Both the position numbers and the translations under genes were made by a program. From Wolfiporia cocos (Eukaryota > Basidiomycota > Agaricomycetes > Polyporales > Phaeolaceae): DNA of 64,000 nt. The stretch is taken from positions 496,001-560,000 of the forward strand of contig JACCLO010000018.1 in assembly GCA_029448655.1 (NCBI GenBank), read 5' to 3'. Positions 1 through 10,688 of the stretch are shown here, piece by piece. Positions within the stretch are counted from its first letter, which is position 1, and every line of letters starts with the position of its first letter. The notes under the pieces were generated by a model. That model did not search any database. It was not told the DNA's origin and saw only the letters and a list, made by a program, of their open reading frames with translations.

Positions 1-190
1 TCTTCTGGCACCGCAGATGGCACATTGCTCGGTCTCATGACCAGATGGTAAACTCCGACAGAGTTTGAATATCTGAGGACACGTCGTGGTGGTTGAGTGT
101 TGCTTGTCCCCTCAATTGTCTCACTCAAGCCTCAATACATTCTCCTGCTGCTCCCCCTTGTTCACTATGATGACTACCCAGCAGGAAGGC

Positions 191-1284
191 TGTCACAGAT
201 TTATCTGGGGCTTACAGCATTTTTCCTACGATTATAGCAATTTACCTGGGATTTATACGTCTAACTACAAGTTATCTACGGGTTAACTCCCATTGCCACC
301 ACGACAAGCTCTTAACTGAGCTTATCACCACATGACTAGCTTACATAACGCTACGGCACCTTCTGGTCCAATAGCATAGTTACAGCTACGTCATACAGGT
401 CTCGCCCGTCAAAGCAAGACCAGCCACGTCATAGATCTTAGATCATAATGATAGGCCGAGCGCGGCACGCTCGCATAATAATGTCCACAAGTACAAACAG
501 TGCCTCGCGGCCTTGTACTATTGGGTCGGCCTTCCCGGCTTCCCACTGCCATAAGATCCTTGATCACAATGGCACCTCAGGCGCGCCACGCCTTCGCATA
601 ATAATGGCAACACGGCCAAATAGCACTATATTAGCATCAAGGCAATATCGCTATAGGCTCGGCCTTCTCGGCCATCCCACGGACTCGGCGTTCTCCAAGT
701 CCCGGGCTTCTGCCATCACGGCGTTGCCCAAACACCGGTCCTCGCCTGACGGCTAAGACCACCATATGTTCCGGTAACCTTCCGGTCCGGACATATCACA
801 TGCTACGGTGCCTGCTGGCCCAATAGCATTATGACCTCGGCGTTCAGCCTTGGTCAGCACATGATGACCGGCCAATCGCCATTATACCTCACGGTATCCG
901 GCAACCGGCATCCCTTATACCCGGGCTGCACCCGTCTTCACATGTCCATCTAACGATGAGACCACACGCTCTCTCTTTTACCATTGGCTCGGCCATTACC
1001 GGCGGGTCACGGCCTTTGTAGAGTAGTCGTACCACTTGGTCGCCCTTATGGCAACCAAGCCCACACTCCTTATCGGGCATGCACTATACAGTAGCACATG
1101 ACCTGATATTATTATGTATATAAGTAGGGCCTTGACGGCCTATAACCTTAGTTCTATTCTTCTCGGCGTGCGCCGTAGAAGAACCTTCCACCTACTACCG
1201 TGCCTGATAACCTCTTCCTCACCTAAGTCGCCTAGTTCAGCGCAGGATACTGGCTTGGTGAGTCCCACAGAGCCATCTGTGTCA
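191..1284 (+). mobile_element. Solo LTR, TGTCAC...TGTGTCA family, 1094 bp
   Basis: Begins TGTCACAG and ends CTGTGTCA, flanked by the perfect 5-bp target duplication AAGGC (186-190 and 1285-1289). A TATA box (TATATAAG near 1114) is followed by a short GGCC...GGCC palindrome, which sets transcription to the plus strand. No internal retroelement sequence follows, so this is an LTR left by recombination between two LTRs. It is the longest LTR of this type here. Several ORFs cross it in all frames; none looks coding. Bases 1-185 upstream hold nothing I can assign. Confidence 0.85.
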
Positions 1285-2608
1285 AAGGCTCTATACCTGT
1301 TGCTGTAGTTGACTACGACCACCACCCCCCATTCATCTATCCTGTACCCCTCCTAGTACCCCTGAATCCTCAAAAGGTGACCATAGATGAGATCCAGATA
1401 TGGGTCGTTGAGTAAATGAAAGCGCATCCAGCTTTGGTCACTCTGTGGAAGGTTTGTCGCCAACATATCTTCACGTATTGCATTCAATCACTGCCTTCCA
1501 CAGCCAAAGGAGTATCTCACTTGCAAGAATATGAAACAGCTTCAAGGTCTCTTCAAAGACAGCGACTATAAACTTGAGGCCTTCTATGATGATATCACAG
1601 GAGATGGTGATGATCCCTTGCACTCCTTGCTCGCCAATCAGTCAAGACCGTGTGATGCCAAGTTGCCACTGCTTGTGGCACAAATCTTGAAGGAGCCAGA
1701 GGATAAGACGTCGAAGTGGAAGAGAAACAATCAAGAAATTGGTGTAGAGATGGATGAGGCCATGATGAGCAAGTTAAGGCCGTTGATTAAGCGTGTGTCA
1801 CACTGAACTGTTTTTCTCAGCCACCACTTCAACATCATTATAAGCAATTGCTCCTTGGCAAAGCCCCCAGTCTGTCTGTTGCTGTGCAGTCACAGGAATA
1901 TTATAATTTCCAGAACGGAGTCAGTCCTATCGTTGATGGCCGGTATGCTTCCAGAAGACCAGTCGTCGCAGTACCGATTGTGATATACGATTCTATCTTT
2001 GCGACCTTCATTGCGGGTGTTAACAGCTCGGAGCCACTGGATGATGATGACCTGGTGCAGCAAACAGAGAAGTTTATGGAATCTGTGTTGGGGATATGCT
2101 GCATGGAGAACGAGAGCTACACCTCCAACCGCGTGGGGCTAAAACGAATTCTTGAAATTGCCCTCTAGAGCATGGCCACCCACACCGATGGGCCAGAGTC
2201 TGACCATATTATCCCGTACCTTTGTGAGGTGGAGCCCCATGAGGCAGCTGCTCTTGGGATTATAGAGGAGAAAGCTGGGGTCAGCAGGAGTGGCGATGCT
2301 GCCATTCAGGCTGAATTCTATTATCGTCTGTATTGGAAGGAATGCAGTGTGCATCTTGCACTTTATCTGTGATACCCCTGTCTCACAACCTTGCAGGATC
2401 TCCTCAACATGAGCTTTCCCTCAACGTTCCTTGTCAGCTTGATGGGACCCTATCTGTCGATCAGTGGTGCGATTTGGACCACTGACATAGTTGTGCAGCC
2501 TCTTGTCTCGGGGCTCCTCTGGCTTGGCTCCCCTCCACTGATTAGTGACGTTGAGATCATCTGGGTCATGCATGTGTTCAGTGCGCTGAAGAAAGGCTTG
2601 AAATCTCT

Positions 2609-3557
2609 TGTAACACTAAGGCTACTACTCACTCTATGGCTTCAGCTTAGAGGCTACTTGTACAGCGTAAGCGTGTTGAGGTTGTCGGTCAGGCAAGAAC
2701 TCAGGTGTAAGCAGTGAGCAGCAGGTTAGGCGGTAGGGTGGTTAACCCGTAGGCAAAAGTAATGAATAGAACTGAGGACACAGTCCTCGTTCGCGGTAGT
2801 ATATATACATGTAATATAAGACCCCTAAGAGTCTTGTTACGTAATCTACTCTCTACGCTAGGTAGTACAACGTAATACATTCGTATTCAATGCTACATTG
2901 GGTATGGGTATCGACTTACATAGGCACGGCACGGCCGGCCGTAGTCTAGATCGTAATAGATCGTAATATAACCTTATAGTAAGGTTAGTCGTAATGCAGG
3001 GGACGTATTAGTCATGCGTCTTGTGATCGGTAGGCCCCCTGGGACCTTAACCGGTAATCAACGGCCTTTGATGTGCCGTTGTCATGTGTTACATGGTTGT
3101 CCAATGGGATAATGGACTCATGCGCAAGGCATGTGTTATTGATAAGCAGAGCCGGTTATACGGATGCTTAGGGGTTGCCGGGCCAATGGTATGGCTGGCA
3201 TTAGTTGTATCGCCGAAGGGACCGATGATTTGATATTCGGCGTTGTGCGTCGCCCTATAGCGTTAAGGGCGCGTCGTCGTTGGTAACCGGAACGTGACCT
3301 ATTGTCCGGTCCGCTGACGTTGGTGTATTGATGTAATACGGACGAGTAGTCCAATTGGCTAGCGGCCAAGCATGTGATATTGCACGGGGAACTCCGTGAT
3401 TAGATAGCGTTGTCATGGGAGATAACGCGGCCATCTTCGGCATTGAATATAACGTATAGTTAGATGCCGGATAAGACTGGTTGTCGGCGTATAAATCGTA
3501 GATAATCGATATAAATCCCAGGAAAATTGTAGTAAATGCAGGGAAATTCTTGTGACA
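2609..3557 (-). mobile_element. Solo LTR in nuclease-kinase pseudogene
   Basis: Read on the minus strand it begins TGTCACAA and ends GTGTTACA. The flanking 5-bp duplication is TCTCT (2604-2608 and 3558-3562). The minus-strand TATA (tatatatac near 2810) is followed by a palindrome with arms GAGGAC/GTCCTC at about 2770-2793. It separates coding remnants of the pseudogene on either side, so the gene was hit by this insertion. Confidence 0.8.
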
Positions 3558-3581
3558 TCTCTCTGCAACTGATATAGATCC

Positions 3582-4810
3582 TGACACGGACGGAGTCCAT
3601 GGGACCACGCAGTGGGGAAACCCCAATATACAACCTAGAGATGGTGTCTGAGGTCGTACGTTCCTAGAGTGGCAGCGTTGTAAGCCACTGAGGAACCTCC
3701 CAGTCTAGTGAGATGAGAAGAGGGGTGCAGCCCAGCACGCAGGCACATGGGAATGCCGAGAGGGGCACTAGGCCCAAAGTCAAGAATGTTAAGCATGGGG
3801 AGTAAGCCCCATGCCAACGCAGCTTAAGTACATCAGATACCAGTAAAGGCGGCTTGCCCTAAAGCGCAGGTCTGTGCGCAGTGCTACAGGAGACCTATCT
3901 ATGTATGGTAAGTGCAGAGAATGGCACGTGACCAGTAATGGTCATGTCACAGTATATTTTCAGGTATATACGTCAACTTCCCTCGGTTTAGCCACAGCAG
4001 CGCTGGGATGCGTGCGGTTCCCTGGCGACAACTTCTGCACCTCCTTAGGCGCTCTTCTGTTATCTTATCAAGGCACCTGACCTATTAGATTGTACGCACG
4101 CTAGGGCCGCGTGCTCCCCTCTATACTCACATGATCCATAACATCATAACGGTCACAGGTAGTTACATCGCTCGTCACTTGTACGGTAGTCCTTAGTTAC
4201 TGTGCATGGACCAGTACTTTAGGGCATGCTAGATACTTGACGTTTCATAGCATGTATATATTCTACGACGATGAGGTCTTACAACCTCATCTTTAGGATT
4301 CTTGGCAATGGGCTGTAAAGCCTCTTATCACTTCTACTGGGTGTGTGTCTGAGTCCACCAACTCACCAGGTCCCTAGTCCAACAAGTGTGCGGGCCTCTG
4401 GCTCTGGTGAGTCCATCTCTCTTTGGCATCTCGCCATATCCTTTGGCTGCAGGATGACGGAGCCCTATTGGGGTTCCTCGTCTGTGGGAGTTAGTCTCTT
4501 AGGCTACCCCAGCAGGTAGGACAGGCTTGACTGTCTAGGGGTTACATTCTTCTCGCTACGTCCAAGCTGAGCACGTCGCACGTCATGGGTATTTCCCCTG
4601 GCTAGGGCCAGTCCCACAGCCTGGTAAGTGGTCTGTGTCAGGTCACGCCGCCCTATGATGACCCAGTGGAGCCACCACGCCTGGTAAGTGTCATGTGAGC
4701 TAGATAGATGCCAAGAGGCGCCTATGGGCTGTAAGTACCGTAGAGTGGTGGAAACAGGCCTGGCGAGCGTGGAAAGTAGCTAATAATGACCCAAAAATTA
4801 ATCTGTGACA
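3582..4810 (-). mobile_element. Solo LTR (528 bp net) carrying a nested solo LTR
   Basis: Starts TGACACGG and ends TCTGTGACA on the plus strand; transcription is minus. Perfect target duplication GATCC (3577-3581 and 4811-4815). The minus-strand promoter region has a palindrome with arms GCATGGGG/CCCCATGC around loop CTTACT (3793-3814). The nested element at 3945-4640 and its duplication account for 701 bp. Confidence 0.85.
3945..4640 (+). mobile_element. Solo LTR nested in another solo LTR
   Basis: TGTCACAG...CTGTGTCA, 696 bp, with the 5-bp duplication GGTCA on both sides (3940-3944 and 4641-4645). TATA near 4255 (catgtatata) and palindrome GATGAGGT-CTTACA-ACCTCATC at 4270-4291. Younger than the LTR it sits in. 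Confidence 0.88.
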
Positions 4811-5165
4811 GATCCCTCGATCCCCCCACTGGCAATATTTCAGGGAGATTCTTCCCGCTGGCAACTTCCTTCACCTACTCCAGTAAGAAGGTCTCCTTCA
4901 AATATCAAGACTATACTAAGTCGAAGTCCGCATCGTGCTTGGTTTTCTCTGCCATCCTGGACAACAAAGTCATCGGCAACGAGCAACAAGTGGTTGTCAA
5001 ATTTGTTGAATGGTACGGCAAGGACACACACAAACTTCTAGAGAAGGAGGGTCTTGCACCGAAGTTGTATTACTGTGGTGACATCTGGCACGATGATCTC
5101 GTGGCAAACAAGGGCTGTGGCTCACAACAGATGATTGTGATGGAGTACGTCTATCACAAGATGAA

Positions 5166-6237
5166 CCGCCCTCTAAGCTATCCCCTAAACCCCTAAGCCT
5201 TGGTGCTGATTCGGCACAGCCGAAGGGGAACTCTAGCCGCTGGTACTACAGGAGCTCTCAATCTAGTCAATGAGTAGGAGCGGGGCACTCAGAAGGAAGT
5301 CGAGTTGGGGGCATAAGCCCCGGAGACGAGAATCTTCATTCTGAGGTACAAGTCCTCAGGTAGATCATTATATACATCAGGGATGTGGTACCTACTATCT
5401 AACTACCAGCCCTAATGTAAAGGCCTGTGCACAGTCAAGGGACTGGCACAGAGGCTAAGAGGGGGCCTGGCATCAAGCCTGGCCCATAGTAACCAAAGCT
5501 GCTAGGCCATTGACACAAACTTGGAGTCATACTGTATATCCCTATCCTACCCCAATAGCCATAGACTAGAAGGTACAATGCCTAGTGCGAAGCATAAGCG
5601 AGGTGGAGCTCAGGCGGCACAACAGATTGTCAAGTGAGGGGAGGCGTTCCCATTGCCAAGAATCCAAAGACTGGGGAGTAAGCCCCAAGTCGACGTGCTA
5701 TATATACATGGTAGCAAATGCGTAACTACTGCCTCTAGTCCAGCCCTGAAGGGGGCCATGCACCTATCGCGCCATAGCATGCCATCCTGTTGCTATCTAC
5801 CAAGCACGTGAGCAGACTGGCGGGGAGGACGGTCCGGTAACCCTATCTATCTACGACGTCTTGTATCTAATCTACATGTCACATGACCTAGCGTACCTCT
5901 GTCTCTGCGTTCGACCCACAGAGAGGGCAAGACCTGGGCGCTCGCGCGTTTCACGGCGCTAGCCCAAAATCTGTGACAGCCATAAGGATCTAGCAGGGTA
6001 TACAATATAAGCAGGTGCTGCCTACACAGTCACCTGCCTATGCGTTGTGGTTACCTGCCTACCTACAGTTGTGTATCCACAGCCAATGTGCTGGTAATGG
6101 CATGCCGGACTGGACTAGGTCCTCGGCTAGGTTTAAGGGGGCCCCGCCAGGCCGCTTCATGGGGGGTTAGCTCGCGGTAAGCCTTGTAATTAAGGGAAAA
6201 TATGGGTGATGCCAGCCCTCAGGCTTTCTTGTGACAA
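5166..6237 (-). repeat. LTR remnant around a nested solo LTR
   Basis: The sequence carries LTR-like marks on the minus strand: a promoter-type block with ATATACATC at about 5370, a CTGAGG/CCTCAG palindrome at about 5341-5359, and a terminal TTTCTTGTGACA ending near 6237. I could not find a matching 5' end or target duplication. The truncated kinase remnant stops at its left edge. The solo LTR 5511-5978 is inserted in it. Confidence 0.5.
5511..5978 (-). mobile_element. Solo LTR, 468 bp
   Basis: TGACACAA...CTGTGACA on the plus strand with target duplication GCCAT (5506-5510 and 5979-5983). Minus-strand TATA (tatatatagc near 5703) followed by a GACTTGGGG/CCCCAGTC palindrome with loop CTTACT (one bulge) near 5668-5690. 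Confidence 0.85.
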
Positions 6238-6255
6238 CATCCAGGGTCAGGCTGC

Positions 6256-9191
6256 TGACACAGTCTAGCTGTGGGACTCACCGCCTATGACCTTGCAATA
6301 CAGGTGTTAGGCTGAGAGGGGAACCAGACAAGTGCAGCAGGATGAGATTTGCTTCTACAGTGCAAGCCAAGAAGAATAGAACTAAGATTACAAGGTGTCT
6401 AGCCTTGGTCTTAAATACAGGGTAAGTACCTACTATACTGTACTGCCCTAGAATGAACGTGTGGCTGAGCACCAGTAAGGGTGCCAGCCGGTAACGCTAA
6501 CCTAGAATGTCTGTGGCATGCCAGTAATGGCTAAGCCAATGGGATAAAGGGAGCATGTGGTGCCACCTTATAGCTAGGCATGTGAAATACGGGCACAGCC
6601 TGGGTATAGGGAAGGCCGGTAAACTGGTACCTTGAGGGACAATGGCTATTAGCCATGTCGTGACTAAGGCTGTGAGGCCGAGTCGTATGTCATATACCAG
6701 TGTTTTGGAAGTTCCGGTGATGATGAGGGGCAAGGGCCTTGCAGCTAACCCGGGGGTATCGCTATGCTGGAGGCTGGGAGCATGGCGTAGGTGAAGTACC
6801 GGGGATAGAAGCCCAGAGGTGAGGAGCTACTGATGCTAGAAGCATGGGGGTAGCGAGGAGCCAGGGAAGAAGCCCGGAGGTAGCATAATACCGGTTGATA
6901 GAAGCATGGAGGTATGGAAGTGCTGGTGATGCGTGGTGGTCGTTAGGCTTCTCAGCTTGATGGACCGGTGAGCATGGAGCTTAGTCAGCTGTTGTGCCAT
7001 GTTGCCATTATTATGTGAGTGGCACTCAGTGACATCATAGGTTCTGATCGACATGTGGACTCTAGACTCTGACGTAGGTTGCCTATATGGTGGATAAGTC
7101 CAGTATTATAACCTCGGCAGGTCAGCATGAAGGGATAAGTCCCAGATAACCTCATAGAGGCTGTAGAAAGGCCAGATAAATTGCTAAAAATGCGCTATAT
7201 ATGACACGGACTCGTACCGTGGGACCACGCAGTGGGGAAAGCCTAATATACGACGTTATATGGACATAACGTCGCTGACGTATGTCTCAAGCCCAGACTA
7301 GCGGTCATGAAAAAAGAGCGTCGCCGGCACGCATAGTCACGCAGTTAGAAGAGATGGAGAGTCTTGCCCCTCAAAGTCGAGAATAACAAGGTTGGGGCTG
7401 TAAGGCCACCAACCAACGCTATATGTACATGACAGGGGAGCACTATGTGTCTACCCTAAAGAGATGGCCTGTGCATCATCTAGGTAAGTGTCACGGTTTT
7501 TCCTTGTCTTCTACTAATTTTCCCAGATTTATTCCTATTTTTCCTGATTTTCTACGGCTCGTTATACTCGCCTTTCATATCACGTGGTTATATAGATAAT
7601 GTGTCGCATACATCTCTTATCTTATCTCTCTGTCACAGATTTTTCCTTATTTTTAGCTACTTTTCCTGCTTTCACACGACGAGTACTTACGCATAGAGCA
7701 TAAGAATAATGTCTTAGGAATACACGTGACAAAGTGCTTAAGAAAATGACACAAGCGCAACCTTAAGACACACACCGGGGGAAGGTGGGTTGCATGAAAG
7801 CGCCTTCCTGGTCCGGGCATCTCAAGGCACAAAAGGCCAAGACAAGTCTGAGGTTTACGCTCAAGACTGTCCGGCATATATACTCCTAATCTATTTGTAC
7901 ATGTTTGTGTACGGCGGCTCAGAGGCCTCTATGTACTGGTATCTAACTGGCTATGAGCTATGTGCCGGTAATGGCATCGGAGCGCTGGGGTACGTGAGGA
8001 TGTCCATGGCGACGTAGCGTATAGGGTCGGATCAGATGGATAGCCAATCGGTCGGGTTCGATCAGTGGTTCTCGTCGATCGTAGGTGCGCCGGTAATGGC
8101 GGGGTTCTAAGTCCGTGATCGGGCGTGGTCTGCCGCGATCGGGGTCGTGACGTCATAATGACCGGTGGTCCTCGTCGGTCGGGTCTATGCCAGTAATGGC
8201 GGTGGTGATCGGTAGGTTACATCGATTGGGGTTCTATCGGTGGTTCTCGTCGATAGGGGTTCTGCCGTGCCAATGGCAGGGTTTATACAGGGTGTGGTCT
8301 GGGAGCGCGCAAGCGGTCCATGTTCCCAAAGGGTTACGTACTAAAGGTCGATCGTTCACGATCCTAGGTTCCGAGGTTCTTGGTACTGAGGAGTGGCAGG
8401 AGCGTGGACGCGTAGAGTGTAGGTCTAGTGCCTGTAATGGCATGGGTTCATGGAGACGGGAGTCGTAGGGTTTGGTTGGTTGGGTGGACGTGGTTTAGTC
8501 CTAGCCGTAAGTCTTGATTAGCATGAGCCAAGGATCAGCTTAGCGTTAGCCAAGGGTCGGCTTAACGTGAGCCAAGGGTCGGCTTAACGTGAGCCAAGGG
8601 TCGGCTTAACGTGAGCCAAGGGTCGGCTTAGCGTGAGCCAAGGGTCATGTGACTTGTGTGGCTTTATATCGGACTGGACGTGGGGTCCGGGACTAGGGTT
8701 CTTAGGCATGGCTGGCGATGCTGTTAGCTAGTGCCCGTAGTGGTACATACGTAGGGCTTGGATCTGGCTGAGGCATCGGGTTCCCAGCTTCGGGGGTGCT
8801 CTCGATGGTCGGAAAAGGTACTGTGCCTAAAGGCTTGAAATTGGCGTGTGACAGAAAACCACCGGAACCTTCTAGCAGGTTCCATGTACCACAGAATCAC
8901 ATGTATGGTGTAGCAGCACATGACGGCTGACTCACGCGTAGTCATAACACAACAGTCATACCTAGAGATCACATGTAGCGTTACTCAGCCTTAGGTATTA
9001 TGGGTCATAGTAGTATTAGGGGTCTTGTAACACATGTATATAAGCAAGACAGTCTGAGCGTTACAACTCAGTTCTGTTCTCCTTGATATAAAGCTTTAGC
9101 CTTATCCGCCTAGCTTTGCGCCTATAAACACTTTCTACCACTGCCTCTTCCGCATATAAGAAGCAAAGTAAGTAGTCAGTCAGGTTTGTGT
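6256..9191. repeat. Mosaic of LTR fragments, no gene seen
   Basis: At least four LTR starts are visible (TGACACAG at 6256, TGACACGG at 7202, TGTCACGG at 7489, TGTCACAG at 7631), together with two promoter blocks with palindromes (near 7385-7409 in minus orientation, CTGAG/CTCAG near 9044-9062 in plus orientation) and a TGTGTCA end near 9191. None of the ends could be paired by a target duplication, so they are probably truncated or recombined copies. 8010-8300 contains degenerate repeats around GGTTCTCGTCGAT. Short ORFs here have no recognisable motifs. Confidence 0.5.
8521..8646. repeat. 22-bp minisatellite, about six units
   Basis: Tandem copies of the 22-bp unit acgtgagccaagggtcggct+ta; the outer units are more diverged than the inner ones. 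It lies inside the LTR mosaic. Confidence 0.85.
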
Positions 9192-9734
9192 CAAAAAATA
9201 AATGCACTGTGCACATGGGGAGCAAGCAGGGCTATAAGTAAAGACTGCAATGCATGGTGCCAGGAGGGAAAGAAAGATGAGGGAGAGAGAGTGGTGGATC
9301 TTAGGTACATGCATGTGATAGGCTGCACTGAAGGTGTTGAGAGTGTACTATATGGATTGGGGGAGAGAGAAGGTTGAGCACATTGGCAGTGATGAGAGCC
9401 GGCCATTATGGACAAGAATCAAGAGCTGCCCAAAAGTATGACATAATGACAAAAGGTGTTGCCCAATCAAGCAAGGGACTTACTAAATTGGATGGGAGCT
9501 GTGTCATGCCTGGATGCTGCACTGCTGTGTGCTGATGCCCTCCTTTTCTAATGCATTCAATATTCAATCTTTCAACATTAACATCAGCCAATGGCTGTGA
9601 ATATGACTGACCTGTGGTATAGGTATATGGGCTCATTTACTTACTATTGCTTCGCATGCTTTCTGAGGGGATTAGCTATGGCTATGCTCAAATACACAAA
9701 CTGTAAATAAGTAAAAGTGTGCATCTCGATCATG

Positions 9735-10015
9735 CCATTGACATCCCTGTCTGCATTGATCCTGCCATTGATATCAATATTCCGTCCTCATTGATCCTGC
9801 AATTAAGATTTCTGTCTGTGTTAATCCTGCCACTAATGCTTCCATCCCCATTAATCCTGCAATTAAGATTTCCATCCTCGTTAATCCTACAAACAATATC
9901 TCCATCCTTGTTGATCCTGCAAACAAGATGTCTGTCCTCTTTAATCCTACAACTAATATTTCCATTCTAGTTGATCCTGCAAATAATACTTCCATCCTCA
10001 TTTAACCTGCCATTA
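9735..10015. repeat. 30-bp minisatellite, about nine units
   Basis: Units start ttaatcctgc or ttgatcctgc and repeat every 30 bp. Because 30 is divisible by three, both strands stay open and would encode ten-residue repeats, but no start context, intron or homologous domain supports a gene. 9192-9734 holds nothing I can assign. Confidence 0.8.
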
Positions 10016-10139
10016 CCCTTGCATAGTATCTGTTCATATATCTATATCTTCTTAACTCGTCATTACAATAGTTAACGGACTATATATGAGGGTTCGCATT
10101 TTGCCGATGCACGGACGACCGCCAGTGTCCACATTTAGT

Positions 10140-10476
10140 TTACAGCCGTTCCCGAAATAATGACACAGACACTTCTCGAAAAGTGTCACCGATTTAGGCA
10201 TTACCAATTCGGGAGGTTGGCTGTGAAGTGCACTAAAAATCAACTGGGGCTGTCTCGGACCTATAAGGCGTTGCTGACATCACACTCGCCCTCTACCTTG
10301 CAAGTCCTAAATAATGTTGTGAGGTCCATATTGGTGTGTCAAATGAAGGGGAGGTGAGCGGAGAAGTCACGCTGGCGCGAGCATCGCACTCATCAGTTAC
10401 CTGAAAGGAAAATCCCTAATCGGTGACGCGTTTTCGAAAAGTGCTTCGTGTCATTACTTTCAGGAACGACTGTAAC
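10140..10476. repeat. Fold-back (MITE-like) element
   Basis: An imperfect inverted repeat of about 60 bp: the left arm 10140-10200 (TTACAGCCGTTCC..., AATGACAC..., GTCACCGAT) matches the reverse complement of the right arm 10412-10476. The roughly 210-bp centre has no coding signal. I could not identify the target duplication. Confidence 0.6.
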
Positions 10477-10688
10477 TGGGTTGCGGCTGATCTGATGCCT
10501 CCATATGCGACTTCAGACTGTCTGCATGGTGTTCGGCGCGCAACAATGCATCGCTTGCGAATCACCGAAACCATGATCAGCCGTAGTATTTTTGGTTGTA
10601 TGCGTTGCTGGTATAGTCACATCGAGAATGGAAACTACATACAAACGTAGCGAGAGAATGAGGAGTGAAGCATTCTTTGAAACAACGA

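Larger units (their letters stand above)
1290..5165 (+). pseudogene. Decayed nuclease-like/kinase fusion gene, split by solo LTRs
   Basis: Coding remnants on the plus strand run 1370-2608, about 20 bp at 3558-3581, then 4811-5160, separated by solo LTRs. The first part contains blocks resembling a restriction-endonuclease-like domain (an acidic residue followed by IIEEK, near 2200-2290) and a segment rich in VVQPL/LWLG near 2480-2530. The 4811-5160 part has a kinase N-lobe: RFFP, then VVVKFV with the putative ATP-binding Lys, then HKLLEKEGLAP. The same order (ExK-type block, then kinase with VVVKLV and LLAKEGLAP) is seen in the intact gene at 10689-12664. The catalytic loop and DFD region are missing, and several frames and stops interrupt it. 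Nuclease-kinase fusions of this kind are known among Crinkler/RHS-like effector families; assignment to that group is inference. Confidence 0.6.

Noticed and set aside
7929..8468. Overlapping ORFs on both strands as genes
   Set aside because: They lie in degenerate repeats within the LTR mosaic, with no motif, splice sites or codon pattern.
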